Origin: Cardiocondyla obscurior
Lineage: Eukaryota > Arthropoda > Insecta > Hymenoptera > Formicidae
Direction of reading: 5' to 3'
NCBI RefSeq assembly: GCF_019399895.1
Contig: NC_091881.1
Span: forward strand, 1,056,501 to 1,120,500
DNA: 64,000 nt
This document shows positions 26,501 through 40,165 of this stretch, piece by piece. The translations under genes were made by a program, and so were the position numbers. Under the pieces are notes generated by a model, which saw only the letters and a list, made by a program, of their open reading frames with translations, was not told where the DNA came from and did not search any database. Each line of letters begins with the position of its first letter. Position 1 is the stretch's first letter.

Positions 26501-29500
26501 ATAAAAAGAAATCTATTATTTTAATGCATTAAAAAATATTAAATCTCGCTCAAGAAAAAATAAAATAAAAATACGTAATAATTCTGAATTAAAAAAAATT
26601 TTTATTTAGTTGTTGTTCGATAATCAATTTTACAGAAGCATTGTTCAGATTCACTCGACGTGTTCGGCTCTTTTCTCTCGTTGTCCCATTCATCCGTAAC
26701 TCGTTCGCCTAAAGTAAACCGTGCAAATTCGCCTTAATACATTCAGACAGAATTCCACCGAGGGGGAATTCACTTTCGCGCGATCCTACGGTTTTCACGC
26801 GCGGTAGAAATTGGCGGCAGTGACGTCGGGCTGACTGGAAGAAACGGCATTTCCCCGGAGACAGATGGAAAAAGAGACGCGGCTGATGGAAGAAGGCTGG
26901 CGAGAGGAAAATGGGGGGCTAAATGGACGTCATCCGTCCAACCGCTAGGCAGTCCGGGTAAATAAGTTATCAAGAAACCCTTCCAGACATTTCGACGAGG
27001 AATTAGCGGAACGGAGCCCGATTTATCACCCGCCTTTGTATTGAAATTATCTTATCCCGAGTCGAGCGAGGCAATCTCTCCGACTTCCGAGATGACATTA
27101 ATTTGCAAAATAATGCAAGCGTACACTCGGCGTTGCTTTCTTCGACGGTAGCAAAACTATGATTTTTCTCAGAACTTTCAATTTACTTGAAATATACCCT
27201 CATCTTTCATCTTACTCGAAGAAAAGGTAGAGACACAAAAGTTAATGCATTTAATTCTTGAAATTTCGATGAGATATACTCTTAATATTATTTTCGTGCT
27301 TATTTCAAGTTAGAATTAACAAGCAGTTTTAAATATAGTTTTCTTAAAATATTGCCGACTTACTCACAAATTACTCGCTAATCTAAAATGTATTAACGCC
27401 AGAAAAAAGATGCCAATTTCAGGTAACGCACGATCTCACGTTAAAGCATTTGGCGATCATCGTTGATCGTATAATCTCGCGGTGGTCGATTTCGTCAGGC
27501 ACGATCAGCTGGCAGAAACGAAGCTCGAAGCGCGTATTGACGATACCGGAATTGCGGAATATTCCGCGGCCCGGCAAATCGTTTTTCAATAATTGCTCGC
27601 CACCGCGCACCGCCAAGTGCTATCGCGAAGGCGATAGAGGGAAAAATGCTTGGTCGGATGTTCGCCTCTGGAAATTCGTGACATCAGCTCATCGACCAAC
27701 AGACCGCTTAATTATAAGACCAAAAACAAGTTTTACGTCTTCTTGATGTTTGAAATCCTCCGACAGTAAAAACGAATTATCGCGCTCTTAACTCTCTAAT
27801 TTATTTTAAATCTTTTACACTGTTACCCAATTTATTTGAAAATATAATATAATTTCAGATAAAATTTAATATTTGTCCGTAATTGTAAAAAAATAAGCTT
27901 TACATTCATTTAACTTTTGCGCCGCTCTCGAAAGATTAATTTAAAAGATATAATTTATTAATTACCGTTGCAAACAAAAAGTAAAATAGTTATGAATTAT
28001 TACAGATTAACTAAGCAGCACGCAAATAGTTAACGTCAAAGAAAATACATTTTTCTGTTTGTTATTGAAACATAAATGCACCATTATGCAATCGGATAGA
28101 TACGCGGGTGTGCGGTTTAAAGGGAGAACGGATCGTTAAACGGCAGTTTGCACGGGACAATGGCACGCGCGAGGATTACCGGAAGAAATTTTCGTCGCAC
28201 GGCCCACCGAGGGGTCGTAATTCGCGATCGCGCGTTGATTAAAGCGGAGTTAAGATCGCAGGGTTGTGCAGCGGTGCGCACACTTTGCACATATGTGTGT
28301 GTATGTGTGTTCTCCCGTGAGAATGGCGCGCGAAGGCATCGAGTTTCCCGAAAACGGCGCGTATACTCAGTCGACAAGTTGTAGCCACATGTCCCTCGCG
28401 GGAGCTGCTCGCGAATTAGGCTAAATAGTATGCGAGAAGTTTATTATATCATGTTGCGAGATAGAAACGACCGCGATTATTGGCTGCGATTATTTCCGCG
28501 GTTCGTTAAATTTTGATATCAACGCTGGGCTCGTAAAACACGAAAAATATTAATTAGTATCGTTTTTTCAATAAAACGTTAACTTTAATTAAGTTACGTC
28601 CGCGGTTATTTAAAAATTACTGCAGATACGTATTGTACATTTATTTCGATTTATCTTACCGTTAATTGTCGCATCGGAACACATTTTTGCAAAAATAATT
28701 GTTAACTGCAGATTAATTTTATAAGCTCCGCAAATAGTCGATTTAATTTACAAAATTGCATCCAGGCAGTATTGACTTTTATTATTTTATTCTGTAATAA
28801 CATTTATTTGCGAAAGTGTTCATTTCAACAGTTTACTATTCGCGGATTGCTGATAAGCAAAAGTGTCGGCAGAAAAAAAAAAAAAAAGAATTAAATATCT
28901 CTTCTGCAATCTTATTGTCGCATTCAGAGTGTAGAATATCGTTCCCCCTTAAAATTTTCCATCATTTACGAATACAAAATGTTCATTATTCCCGACGTCA
29001 CATACCGTGACGTTTTATCGCAAGCCTTTCGAGCCACACGAAGACGCAAGTCACACGGTGTTATACTGTTTACCCTATTCAACGTGGCGCTCTCCGTCGT
29101 GCCACGGAAACGATTTCGCTCGAGAGAAGAAACACAATAAAAAAATAAAAAAAAAAAAGAAAAAAAAATAGAGAAAAAAAAGGGAAAAAGAAAAAGAAGA
29201 AGAAACACGGATCGTTTGTCTCGTGCATCGCGGGCCGTTGATCTTCACGTCGCAGGAAGCGATAAGTCAGCGACTGCAGAAACAGCAGCGACGTCACGGG
29301 AGATAGACGAAGAGGGGAAGAAAAGCGGGATGGGAAAAGCGGGAAAAGCGGTTGCCGCGTTGCGGTTGCACGCGATTTGTCTCGACTCTCGTGCTTTTTC
29401 ATCCGTCGGCTTTGTTTCGCGAGAGTTTGCCTCGCAAGTTATTAGGGATTGCCTTTCGCGTCACTGTCTTCCACTCGCGTTGCGTGGGGAAAGTTTACCC

Positions 29501-32500
29501 GGTGCACCCGAGGCGCCCTTCCGGGAGCAGGACGTGACTTAATGTCGCAGATTTCGGACAATCTGCATCTATGACTCGCCACGAGCGCCGAGGCCGCCGA
29601 TTACCTAAGTCGGATTATCGCCTTTTTCTCAGACATCAAAATTTCACGCAACTTTCCAGCAGTAATTTCGTATTATATATTTTTCATTATCTTCCTCTGC
29701 GTTTCCGGTTTAAAAATTCTTTTGCGAGAACTATTTTTACAAGATAGTGCGAATAGCGTTTATCCTTTAAATGTTATCTGAAGCATTACACATCTCTCGT
29801 TCTAATTTGCCTCGGGAAAGACTTCACCCTAGAGCGTAATAAAAGTGTTCTCTCATCCTCTATTTTTACGCATTTGTTATGCAAATTTGTTGCATGCGTG
29901 CGGTTTTCGCGTTAGCATCGCCGCGCGTTCTTAATTTGCGGAAACAGAAACGGATCAATTACACGGCGCGTGAAACGCGATAAATAATCTGACCTCATCT
30001 GCCTAATTTTTCGGTATAATCCACGCCCGTCGTTTTCTGATCGCGAACGAGCGACGCCCTGCGTGAGAGTAATTAGGAATTGTATATCCCTCTTCTCTCT
30101 TCCGGACGCCCGGCTGAACGCGGCGGCTGCACCGGTAATTAACATCCCGGGTGTATAGTAATTTATTAATAACGTACGGGCTTGCTTAAACAACGTCCCA
30201 CGACGGGACCTCCGGCGCAGGCTGCTCCTGGATACGGCGGCGTGGCGTATCCTTGCGGTAACTTCGCGCAGCGGGTATTAATTAACGCAAGATCAAGTTG
30301 TAATTAAAACAAACTCGAACTATTAAAATGAGATTATGATTGAAAATCGCGTTAATCCGGGACGGCGGTATTTACCGAATATTTGGAATGCGTTGTCGAT
30401 CGCGATAATAATTTTTCGTCGCCCTCGCGTTCGTGTTTTAAGATACAGACGGAAATTATACGAAGGCAAGAATGTACGTATTCGTGACTCTGCAACAATT
30501 GCGCGAATGATAATTCTTCGAAAACCACCGAACCGTCCCGGCGAACAAATATATCCGACCTGTTCTACGAATTATGCTGCATTAAGGAGAACAGTTGTCA
30601 CAGTAAACCGCAATGCTGCAGGCTATTTAAACCGCAGAGAGGAGTGGAGATTAATCTTATTTCTGGTCTGCCACGGCGAGCATAAGTCCCTTAATCCAAC
30701 GGACGCACCGCCGTGTCGGTTCACGGCGAGGATCTCGAGGAACGAGGGAACAACGATGGGGGATAGAAAAGGGGTAAGGGAGAGAAAGGTGGTGGAGAGC
30801 GGAGGGTCTTCTACTTCCCGCTTTTATGTCCCGGGATATATACGTCCTGCCACGAGGAGGCGTCAACGCACGTAGCCACGGCTACGATACCCGACGAGTG
30901 TCAAAAAAGAGAAGAGCTCGAGCGCCATAAAAAAAAGGGAAGAAATCCGAGAACTTCGTCGAGGATTACGACCGGTCCGAGGCAGATCACGTCGTGCGAT
31001 AGCTCACGATACGATCGCCCCGGCGACGAATAAGATTGAAACATTTGTCGCGATCGCCCGGATGCACCGAAGGGTGGACCACCGTCCACGGGTCGATTAA
31101 CCATCGTCCGCGTCTACGGCAAGTCTTCAGGGAAGATTAGGGAGGGAGGAATCGAGGTGTTAGACGAAATAACGTGAGAAATATACGAGTTACGCGTGTC
31201 CCGGGATCCATTACCTTTCACGCGACTCTTTTTACCCGCGCTGCAGTTTGTTTTACGAGACGCCCGGCGCGATCGGCATTTCAGAGGGAAATAAAACGCA
31301 CCCGTGGTATCGAACGTCGGCAGGCGAGGCTGATTTGCAGCTTGTACGTAAACAGAGCTCACTTGACCACGTCGATTATCCTCCGGCAATTTCGCGTCTC
31401 TGCCCGGCCGTAACTTCTGTTCGTCCGCTCGTCCCCTTCGTCTCGCGATACTCCCGCTTTTTGCGCGCTACTTTGAAACGATCTCGGGAACGAAGTCCGA
31501 TGACGGAGACGGGAAAGAGAAACAGGCAGATTTCTCTCGCGATGAATTACGAGGGTCTTCTCGGGAGAGCGCGAGGCCGTTTGTATTTTATTTGGCCGGT
31601 CCGAGTCACTGCATCCGTCGATGCAATTTGAGGCCGGGGCGCCCGCGGCCACCCTGAGACGGCGGCCTCGCATCGCAGCGAGAAAATAAAAGTATCCCGC
31701 CGAAGGACGTTCTCCGATGTCACTTCGAAGGATAAATATTAGCGGCGGCGACCCGACCACGAGATCCGGCTCAGTTGGCCGTGAAAACGCGACCGACGAG
31801 TGGATGGTCGCATATGTGGTGTCGCGAGGCACATTCTCGCGGAAACAACCCAAAGAAAAAGAAAAAAAAAAAAAGGAAAAAAAAATATGTATATACTAAG
31901 TCTCTTGAAGTACTATGTCGTAATTCAGCCGTCGCGGTGGAAAATGTAACAACGCGAAGAACTCGCCAGGAAGAAAGTTCCGGAAACGGATAATAAGATA
32001 CGCGACGTAGTGAGCTCATAATTTCTATTCATGACCCCAAGTGATTTACAACGCATTTCCATCTCCTTTGTAACTCTCCGAGCCAGGCATCTTCGGGCCG
32101 AAAGGATTAATATCGCGTCGACATTTAACGTGCGGTCTCACACAAGCGGCACATATACGCGTGCAGCCCACAATGAGAGCCCCTTTCGTGTTCCTTCGAA
32201 TACGATTTAAACCACGGCCAAAGAGAAAACAATCGGCGCGATTGGGGATCGAGTCGAGTTCGGACGCACAAAGAGCAATGCGATTCAACTAGGGAGCAGT
32301 AGCTCGAGATTTCGAGCACGAAAGGGTGGTGGGACCCATCGCGTAGCGAGATGCCGTCGGAGCGGCGAGTTAAGGGCCCCTCGGTCTTACTGACGGGAGG
32401 ACGGGGACGGAACGCGAGACACGAGGGCAGTGGAGATAGAGAGAGAGAACAGAAGAGAGATGAGACCCGTTATGGAAATGAGAGGGCCATCAGACAATGC

Positions 32501-34224
32501 CTCTCCGGGCCCGGCCGGGCCCTTGAATCCATAATCTGCCGTGCGGTTATATGACTGCGCACAATGATCCAAATATGTTTTCTGTGTAACAAAACGCTCC
32601 CGTAAATGTTTATCATCAATTTCAATATTATCTGATGCGGGTGGCGCCCGCTCCGGAGTTATCGGGTCCTTACGAAGGGCACGGCCATGCCAAAGGGGGA
32701 GACTGCTCCCGGATTTTTCATCGCCTACCGCAGGCACGCTGTTGCGCTCGTTTCACGAGTGCGCTACTTAATTCATAAGGCCGTGACTCGTGTCGTTACG
32801 ACGCTGCCGCGATACCGGCTACGTATAAATTCGTATCTGCCGAGCCGACTCAACTGAATGACGAATGGTTCTCGGGGTTTTTGCTGCCCACCGCGGATCG
32901 GAGTTTATTTCAAAAAGAGTATCGATATTTTTACCGCTTCCATATCAAAATACTTTGCGAGCAACCGATACAAATTCGTAATTGCCTTAAAACGCGATAG
33001 TTATCTTGGAAATCGATATTTTATACAGCAATCCTCCGTGATAATAAAAAAAAAAACAAGTTTTTGCAACTGTATAAATAATTTTACGAATGTAACGTAA
33101 TATACAATTAAATAAATGTAAATTATATTACTAGAAAATGTTGTACGGAATTGTATAATAATTATATGAAAATATATTATTACAGTCGTATCGTTAGAAA
33201 GCGTAAAATAAAGTTATTTTAAACTGTCGGTGAGAAAATCTCAATGCGCGTAAAATAAATTGAAAAATAATTATCTGCATTTTGCAAGAGTGGTATATGA
33301 ATTCTAATTCTATACTTATTTTCTGCCTGCGCGCTATAATCGTACGTACAGAGCGCGAATAAAAAAAAAAAAGAAAAAGAAAAAAGAATGTAACGTGTAA
33401 AATGATATTGTCGTTTGGTTTCTTTCCGCTGGTTTCGTATTTTAATTATTACGGTCTCGAGAGCGTGTTCACGCGATATCCAATATCGATATAAACTGCA
33501 GATTAAAACGAGAGAGGGGTTCCCAGGGAAAAAAAGAGTGACGCTGAATCGCAGGAATTGAAAAGTTGAAGAAGCCGAGTCGACTCGCTCTAATTCATTC
33601 GTAGCTTCTCTCATCCAGCAGAATAAATGGGGGAAACTCCTCATCGACGCTACGGGATGAAGTTTCAAAGTGACAGGTGGATAGGTACGCGATTTATTAC
33701 GTTTCGGATCGATGCACGTAAAACCAATGCAGTTGTAAAATCAACTCTTCGCCGGCACTGTAAACATAACATAACATTTCCCTTTGACGCACGTAACGCT
33801 TTCCTCAAATATTTTGTCTGGTTACTTTTAAAATAAATATCGAGCATTGATTCTTTTGACGAGCAAGCGGAGGGGCGGGGGAGGAGGAGAGAAATTCATT
33901 ATTATACGTTTTAAATTTAAGTCTCTGAAGAATTACGAAGCGGGAAAGCTGTAATCTGAGAATGACGGATTTCGAGGAAAATCTCTTGTAATATTAATAA
34001 CGGCGCGTATCTATGTGACTTGCTATTGCATCGATGTTCTGCTTAAACATCCCCAGTCACGAAGCGAAGCATGAAACAGGGCAGGTAAACGACGAAACGA
34101 GATTTACAGTCCAAGGCGGGGAATTCCGTACTGAGAGTTCTCTTCCGTCGCTAGATGCGGAGCGAGATATCACCGCTTCGCTCGAACAATTTGTGGCCAA
34201 CCGTGGAGTAACGAGGCCTCCCTC

Positions 34225-34227
<3 letters not shown>

Positions 34228-34264
<37 letters not shown>
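34228..34264. repeat. TC microsatellite
   Basis: Largely uninterrupted (TC)n of about 37 bases inside a 60-base pyrimidine stretch. Confidence 0.75.
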
Positions 34265-37200
34265 CCGCTTTGACCAGCTGCTCTATCGGCGAAACTGCCT
34301 CGAATGTCACGATAGTCTCTCGTAAAACTCCAGCCTTTTGATTATCTCGCGGATGCGTGCTGCGAATTTTAATGCGACCGAAGTCGGCGGGAGACGACAG
34401 CGCAGGGGCTACGTACGGCAGAAAACTCCGCGACGACCCAATTAATCTTCCTTCTCTATTTATCGCTTCGCGCACCGACCTCATGTACCATTTTACAGCT
34501 GAATACCGTTTTTTTTTCCAAGCTCGGTATTTTGAAAGGCCGAGTAAGAAGCTGCGCGCTTTTAAAGAATAGCGGACGCTTCATAGTTGAAAGGAAGAGC
34601 TGGCGCTGTTATCATTTCTTAATTACCGCCGCAGTGCAACATTATAAGAATATCTCGCGCGCGTACTTTCTTATATTTTCCTCTTTGCGTTTAAGCTTGG
34701 CACTTAATAAACGTTCACCAATATAAAATCCTTTTTCATCTTATTAAGAACGCGCCGTTCCGTCGGGGAAAATATCGGTTACATCGTTAAACGCAGAAAC
34801 CCAATAATCGAGCAGCTCACTTTGAAAGTGATATAAATCAAATCTTGAAACTCCCCTCTGCCGGAGTTAATAAATCTTCGCGCGGAAGTCAAACTCACAT
34901 TGCGTATTCGAAACTCCGATTTAACGTGATTCTATTAGCCTAAATGTCTGAGGGAATCCCAGCGAATGCGTCGTGCGTTTCGCGCATTTCTGCTAAGCCG
35001 TTTTCGGAGTCGTTAACGTGGCGGAGCACGTGGTGCGCGCGGTGTAAAAAGAACGAAGCCGCGAGGAGAGTGGCATTACGGTTCGGAGCGCTTTCAGAAT
35101 GGCGTGCACGGGGAGGAAAAAAAAATGGGAAGGCAGGAACGGCCAGAATGACGGACGTTTCGCATTGCCGCGATAATATCCCCGGTGTCTCGTGATTAAT
35201 GCAGGCGTGCGGTAGAAAAGGGCGGGGGCGTTGCAAGCTCGGGAGCCGGGATCGACTCGCGATCCAGAAAAAGCGGCTGTACGGAGCGGGAAGAATAATG
35301 GCGACGCGCGCTGATGACTTCTTTCGAAGCGAGCCACAGCACGGCGTCGCGACGACTCCGAGCTTTCTCTCTCTCTCTTTCTCTTTCGTTCTTTTCGCGA
35401 GAAAGTCGGGCGCGATACGAACATGCGACGCGGAAACCGTAAAGGCCATATTATACGCCCAGAATTGGACACAGATTGGAGACGCGGAGGTCGGAATTGA
35501 GCGCCGGGTATTTGGCACTGTCTTACGGATGTTGCATTTTCATTTTTCCGCGATGCACGCCGCGGTAAATCGATATTCTCTCAAAATTATTTAATGGCAG
35601 AATTACAGTTTTTTTTTAACTTCGAAATGTCGAGTTTCGCGATAATTTTTTACGACGCAGCATCGACGGAGATGCACTCTATCTCTGCGATTATTTAAAA
35701 ATGAAATCAAGAGGTTACAGAATTTTTCATGATTTGGCTACGTGATAATTTTGGTTTATTACAGTTTTGTAGAACAATCGTGTATTGATAGTTGCTTATT
35801 AATTTTGTTCTTCCATTTACAAAAAATTATATTTTTAGCAGTTCACGGTAAAGTTTCGCGAAAGTTTTTACAAATCGATGGAATCATTTCATGGCCGTAC
35901 TTTTTAATCGCTACGTGATCCTGATGTGTGGCGTAACACGTCGGGCGTTTGCTAGCGAGGACGTTTCGCGTGCATGCTCCGGCTGAATGCACTTTGCAAC
36001 CGCGAAGCGTGATACGATTTGCCGAATGCGTAGTGCCGGTGAACGCCACCCCGAATCAACTGTAGGGCGGAAGATAAAAACCTGTCGCGATGTATACGTT
36101 GGTTTCACGCGATTGCACTGCTTTTATTTTATTTTAGCCTTTTTTTTTTTTTTTTATTAGCGCGAATCTTTTAAAGTTTGCACGTTTCGATTCGCGACGT
36201 CTGAAAACGCGTCACGTGTGAAATACGAAGCAGTCACGTGCCATTCGCGATCGCGTGTTTCGTTGCGACATTTTTCCACATAATGCATCTGCGACGATAT
36301 GAACTACATTTGTTGAGAAACACGTTTCTTTTACAAGCTGCCTTTAAAATCTCGATGACGTTACAAGAGAAAGTCGATATTCGCAGTCTCGGTTCGCAAG
36401 AATTATTTGAATAATCGAATTTGCTAAAGGAATGTTTCATTAAATTAAAAGAAAATTGTAATAAAAGAGAAGTTCATAAAATATATGATGAGTAAACAAA
36501 ATGAAAAATTGATAGAAATGGCAGACTATTCTAACAACTGGCGAGTTACATTTTCATGCGAGAATATCTGAATAAAATTCGCCATGCGCTTCTTGATATT
36601 CATGAAATTTTCTGCTTATCTCGCGTATCAGTAATTGTTTTCGTTCACCGGAACGATCTAAAGCTGCTGCTCTGAATTTTGAAGCAACACGGTTCTTCTT
36701 GAATAAAATATTTATTCTAAATGTGTATTGCGCGTCGATATTTCCGCCTTGCGCGCCGACTAAGTCTCCTTTTTCAGGATTTACGCTAATTCTAAAACGG
36801 GTGAGAAATTCCTTAATATCTCGTGAATATTGCTGTTCTTAAAATTCAATTTGCATCATTTACGAACCAAAATGTACTTCGATGGAATCGACTTTGGTAG
36901 CCTTAAAAAAAAGAAAAAAAATTTTCCTTCGCTACTTTGTCATCAAAATTCATTTAGAATATCTCGCGGCGGGCTCGCGAGCTTCGGATTATCTCCTCAA
37001 GAAGCGGGTGCTTGAACCACGATTATCTCCTTGGGAGCCGTAGTCATTGACGAGAGAAGTCCGCACAGAGAGCGAAAGAAAAAGAGAGCAGAGAGGGAGA
37101 CTATTTGCACATCACTCAAAGGAGTTGGCGGCGCATTGGGATCTTCCGATCCTTCGCCGTCCACAGCCTCACGCCGTGAAAAGCAATTTACACTGCCCTC

Positions 37201-37800
37201 CGGACTTCGAATTACTTTTGAATGCTGAAGAGGCGCGCTCTTTTTCGCCGTCAACTGCCGCGATAATGAAATCCCGAGCGATTTTCGAGCGCGACTGTTT
37301 GCGCTAACAAGGTGCGACCAATTTCCTTTCGGCGAAAGAAGTTTTTCTTTTTTTTTTTTTTGCTGAGTATCGTACTATATTTTACGAAGTCTTGTCGAAC
37401 AATAAAAAAAAAAAGTAAAAATGTTGAGAAACTATTTAATGAGATTCAATAAATAAGAAATAAAATTTTATAATACTGCAATAATCGAAGATGATAACAG
37501 ACGAAACGCGAATATCTCACGATAGTAATATGCTGTCATGAAAATGTGGAGAAAACTGGGTATTGACAGTAGCCTTGCCATTAATCGGTTGTAGCTTGGT
37601 GTAATTCGATTTTAGGCTCGTGCCAGTCGCACGAGGAATCGTTTGATCGGCGCAACGGGATGCTTCGGCATCGACGACGTCGCGACGGAGTATTAATGCG
37701 CGCGGTGAATTGGGTCGGCATAATTGCTATAATTGTCCGGCATGCGGAATCGGTTACTGAATACATACGTGCGTTGGCTCGCGTTTGGATAACACACGCG

Positions 37801-37860
37801 TTTCCCTCCCTTTCTCCTTTCCTCTTTCTCTCTCTCTCTCTAGCTTCCTCTCTCTCTCTT
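37801..37860. repeat. TC-rich pyrimidine tract
   Basis: Sixty bases almost entirely C and T, with two (TC)n cores separated by TAGCTTCC. Confidence 0.7.
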
Positions 37861-38062
37861 CTGTAATGCATTGATTGCGCGTTTGCGTGGTGTGCTCCAT
37901 AGAACGGAAAGACAGACATTCGCGGAACAAAGCTCCCAGTATGCACAAAGCGACGTAATTGGATGCCGATAATGCCTGTTGATGTCACTGATGTTTCATG
38001 ATTACGGACTAATCCGACCGTATGAATATCAATAGCCGATATCATAAAGCATAGCTAGCCGA

Positions 38063-38086
38063 CATTATTATTATTATATTATTATC
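38063..38086. repeat. ATT microsatellite
   Basis: (ATT)n with one AT interruption, in an AT-rich block. Confidence 0.7.
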
Positions 38087-39420
38087 CTTATTTCATATAG
38101 TTATATGTAAATGGTTTGGTAAACGGCAACTGTATATGAGAAGCAAAACGCATAATTTTATGTACGGATATATTATTTATTACCGAATGCAACCAATTTA
38201 TTAAAAATTTTGCAATCTCAAGAAAAAAAATTGTACTTATATTTTATTCATTTTTTTTATTTAGCAATAAAATTGAAACATAAAAGTTGCATTAATTTTA
38301 ATTTATTAGTTTTTTTTTATTTTTAATCTCAAAAAGAAAATAATAAAACTTCAAAGAAAACGTATTTATTGAAAAATGTAGAGATAATTTTCTTTAATAA
38401 CCTCAGAAAATGGTAACTGATTGAGTATATAGTGCGGATTGAGAAAAGTCATCATGCGACGAGAAAGAGAGGATGCAATCGCTGTCATCACTTCGTTACG
38501 GCTGAAAATTCACGTTCTACGTGTACGTCCAACGCGAAATAGAGAACCATACATTGCGCGAGTTTACTGTCGTACGTGTTCCGAACCGATTTCCTTTTAT
38601 CGGACCTCCACCGCGGATTCACACCGTGACGAACGTACGAAGTCCAATCGCGAATAACAGGCAATTTCAGGCGATGTAACCAGTCCGAGAGTTTATCCGT
38701 CCCAATTGCGTTGTGTGCCCGTGAAAGAAATATATAATGTATAAATAATTGAATAGAAGAAAGAAAAATCGGGTCTTGAAAACGTACATTGTGTTGTTTC
38801 CGGCCAGTTATTAAAGAAATATTCTAATAAAATAGATCGATATTAAAAATATGGAGCGATGTGCCATTATGATAAAGTTTTAGAACACGAGATAACTTGG
38901 AATGTAAGAAATAAATATAAATGATAAAAATAGAACCGCACGAAATATTTTTTAACCAATAAACATCAAACTAACATAAACTTTTTACGAGGAAAAGATT
39001 TGAATTTCAAAAAAAAATTAATGATTTTTATACACATTATTATATAATATAAGATTAGGCTGCTAATTAAAATATTTAAACTCTACAAATATTTTGTGCT
39101 GCGTTGCACCCTTGCTACGCAAAATTGATGACGTTTGCTATTCGACGTTTGATTTTCGGAGGGAAGAGTTGAATGCTCTTATAGTATGGTGGGGTGTCGA
39201 AAAGGGGTTCGAGAAACGCGGAGGCTTGAAAACTCCGTGACAGACATCTCGGACTTTTCGATTACTCACGTCTCGGGGAAGGCGGAGGAGATGCGCCAGG
39301 GGATGGAAAAAAATATATTCTCCACTTCCTATGGCGCGGCGGAAATTGAACAAGTTATGCCTGGCAGACGGTTCCGCAAATTATTTATTACTCTATCGTT
39401 TCGCGCGAACTCCTGCGAAT

Positions 39421-39474
39421 CGCGATGCGATGCGACGCGACGGAGCGAAATGAGACGAGGCGAGACGAGACGCG
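39421..39474. repeat. Degenerate GCGA/GACGA tandem
   Basis: Run of GCGAT, GCGAC, GAGAC and GACGA units, strongly purine- and CpG-rich. Confidence 0.5.
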
Positions 39475-39899
39475 TCCTTCTTGTGTAATTTTTCACGGCG
39501 CGATCGATGATAACGCGATCCGTGGTTCCGGCGACGTCGCAGGAATTTTTCCGCCGCGAGGAAATTCCATCGCACCGCATTTCATGTGCGAACTTCGACA
39601 TTCCGTAATAATGAAAAGAGAAATGTTAATAATTATTATGGACCGATATCGAGTATATTTAATTAAAAAAAAAAAAAAGAAACTAATATTTGATGTTCAT
39701 GTATTTCTTTCAAGCGTTGCGGTAAGATATTATTCTGTAAAAATAGATACTCTGTTATCGTCATATAAGAGTTTGAAGCGATGTGCCACCGTCGTTCTCG
39801 ATTTACCAATTTTTCCGAAATAAAGTATTATATTTTTTTATTGCGTTTGTTATTGCGGCATCTTGGGGACTTGATATTTCAGTTGCGAGACGCGAAAAG

Positions 39900-40165
39900 T
39901 ATTAAGTACGAAACGCACGCGTACTTTCTTTCAAATTTCCATCAAAACGCCAAACTTGGAAGCAATAACAGCTTGTCTAAGGTTCAAAAGCTTTGCCGTC
40001 TTTGTAAAGCCCTTTCTGGTACAGGAATTCAACTCCTTCGTCAGAGACAGCCCTCTTACCTTTTAGTAACCACATACCGTCCGCAGGCAGTTACCCAACA
40101 AAAGAACTTACAAGACACGCGACTACCACAGTCGTCGGAAGATACAAATAATTATAATAACGAAA
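39900..40165 (-). pseudogene. Possible degraded insertion (coding or rRNA-like relic)
   Basis: On the minus strand, 40090 down to 39980 reads as 37 uninterrupted codons of unusually protein-like composition (LPADGMWLLKGKRAVSDEG, then VEFLYQKGLYKDGKAFEP). It is closed on both sides by stops. After a one-base shift the reading continues as LRQAVIASKFGVLME. The stretch has fewer CpGs than its surroundings. The family is not recognised. An alternative is a fragment of mitochondrial-type large-subunit rRNA: CTGTCTCTGACG, GTTGAATTC and AAGACG occur in the order seen there, but the invariant GAAGACCC core is absent. Low confidence in either reading. Confidence 0.2.

Larger units (their letters stand above)
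20001..32000. other. Intron 1, middle third: no gene seen
   Basis: Mixed composition. The notable content is a duplicated 57-bp element (22005 and 23141) and two TC-rich tracts beside the second copy (23095-23124, 23534-23560). There is also a long A-rich stretch at 29137-29200 and a donor/acceptor-like AG|GT junction at 27422/27423. Frames at 30336-30875 and 31359-31853 are basic, repeat-poor and domain-free, and are treated as chance. Confidence 0.45.

Noticed and set aside
26217..26520. Minus-strand open frame with varied codons
   Set aside because: No ATG near its start, no domain and no clear splice sites. Not enough to call.
29137..29200. A-rich stretch as a retroposon poly-A tail
   Set aside because: The run is interrupted A/G-rich microsatellite with no retroelement body beside it and no target duplication seen.
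34940..35518. 192-codon minus-strand frame and overlapping frames
   Set aside because: Several frames are open at once on both strands, which points to stop depletion, not coding.
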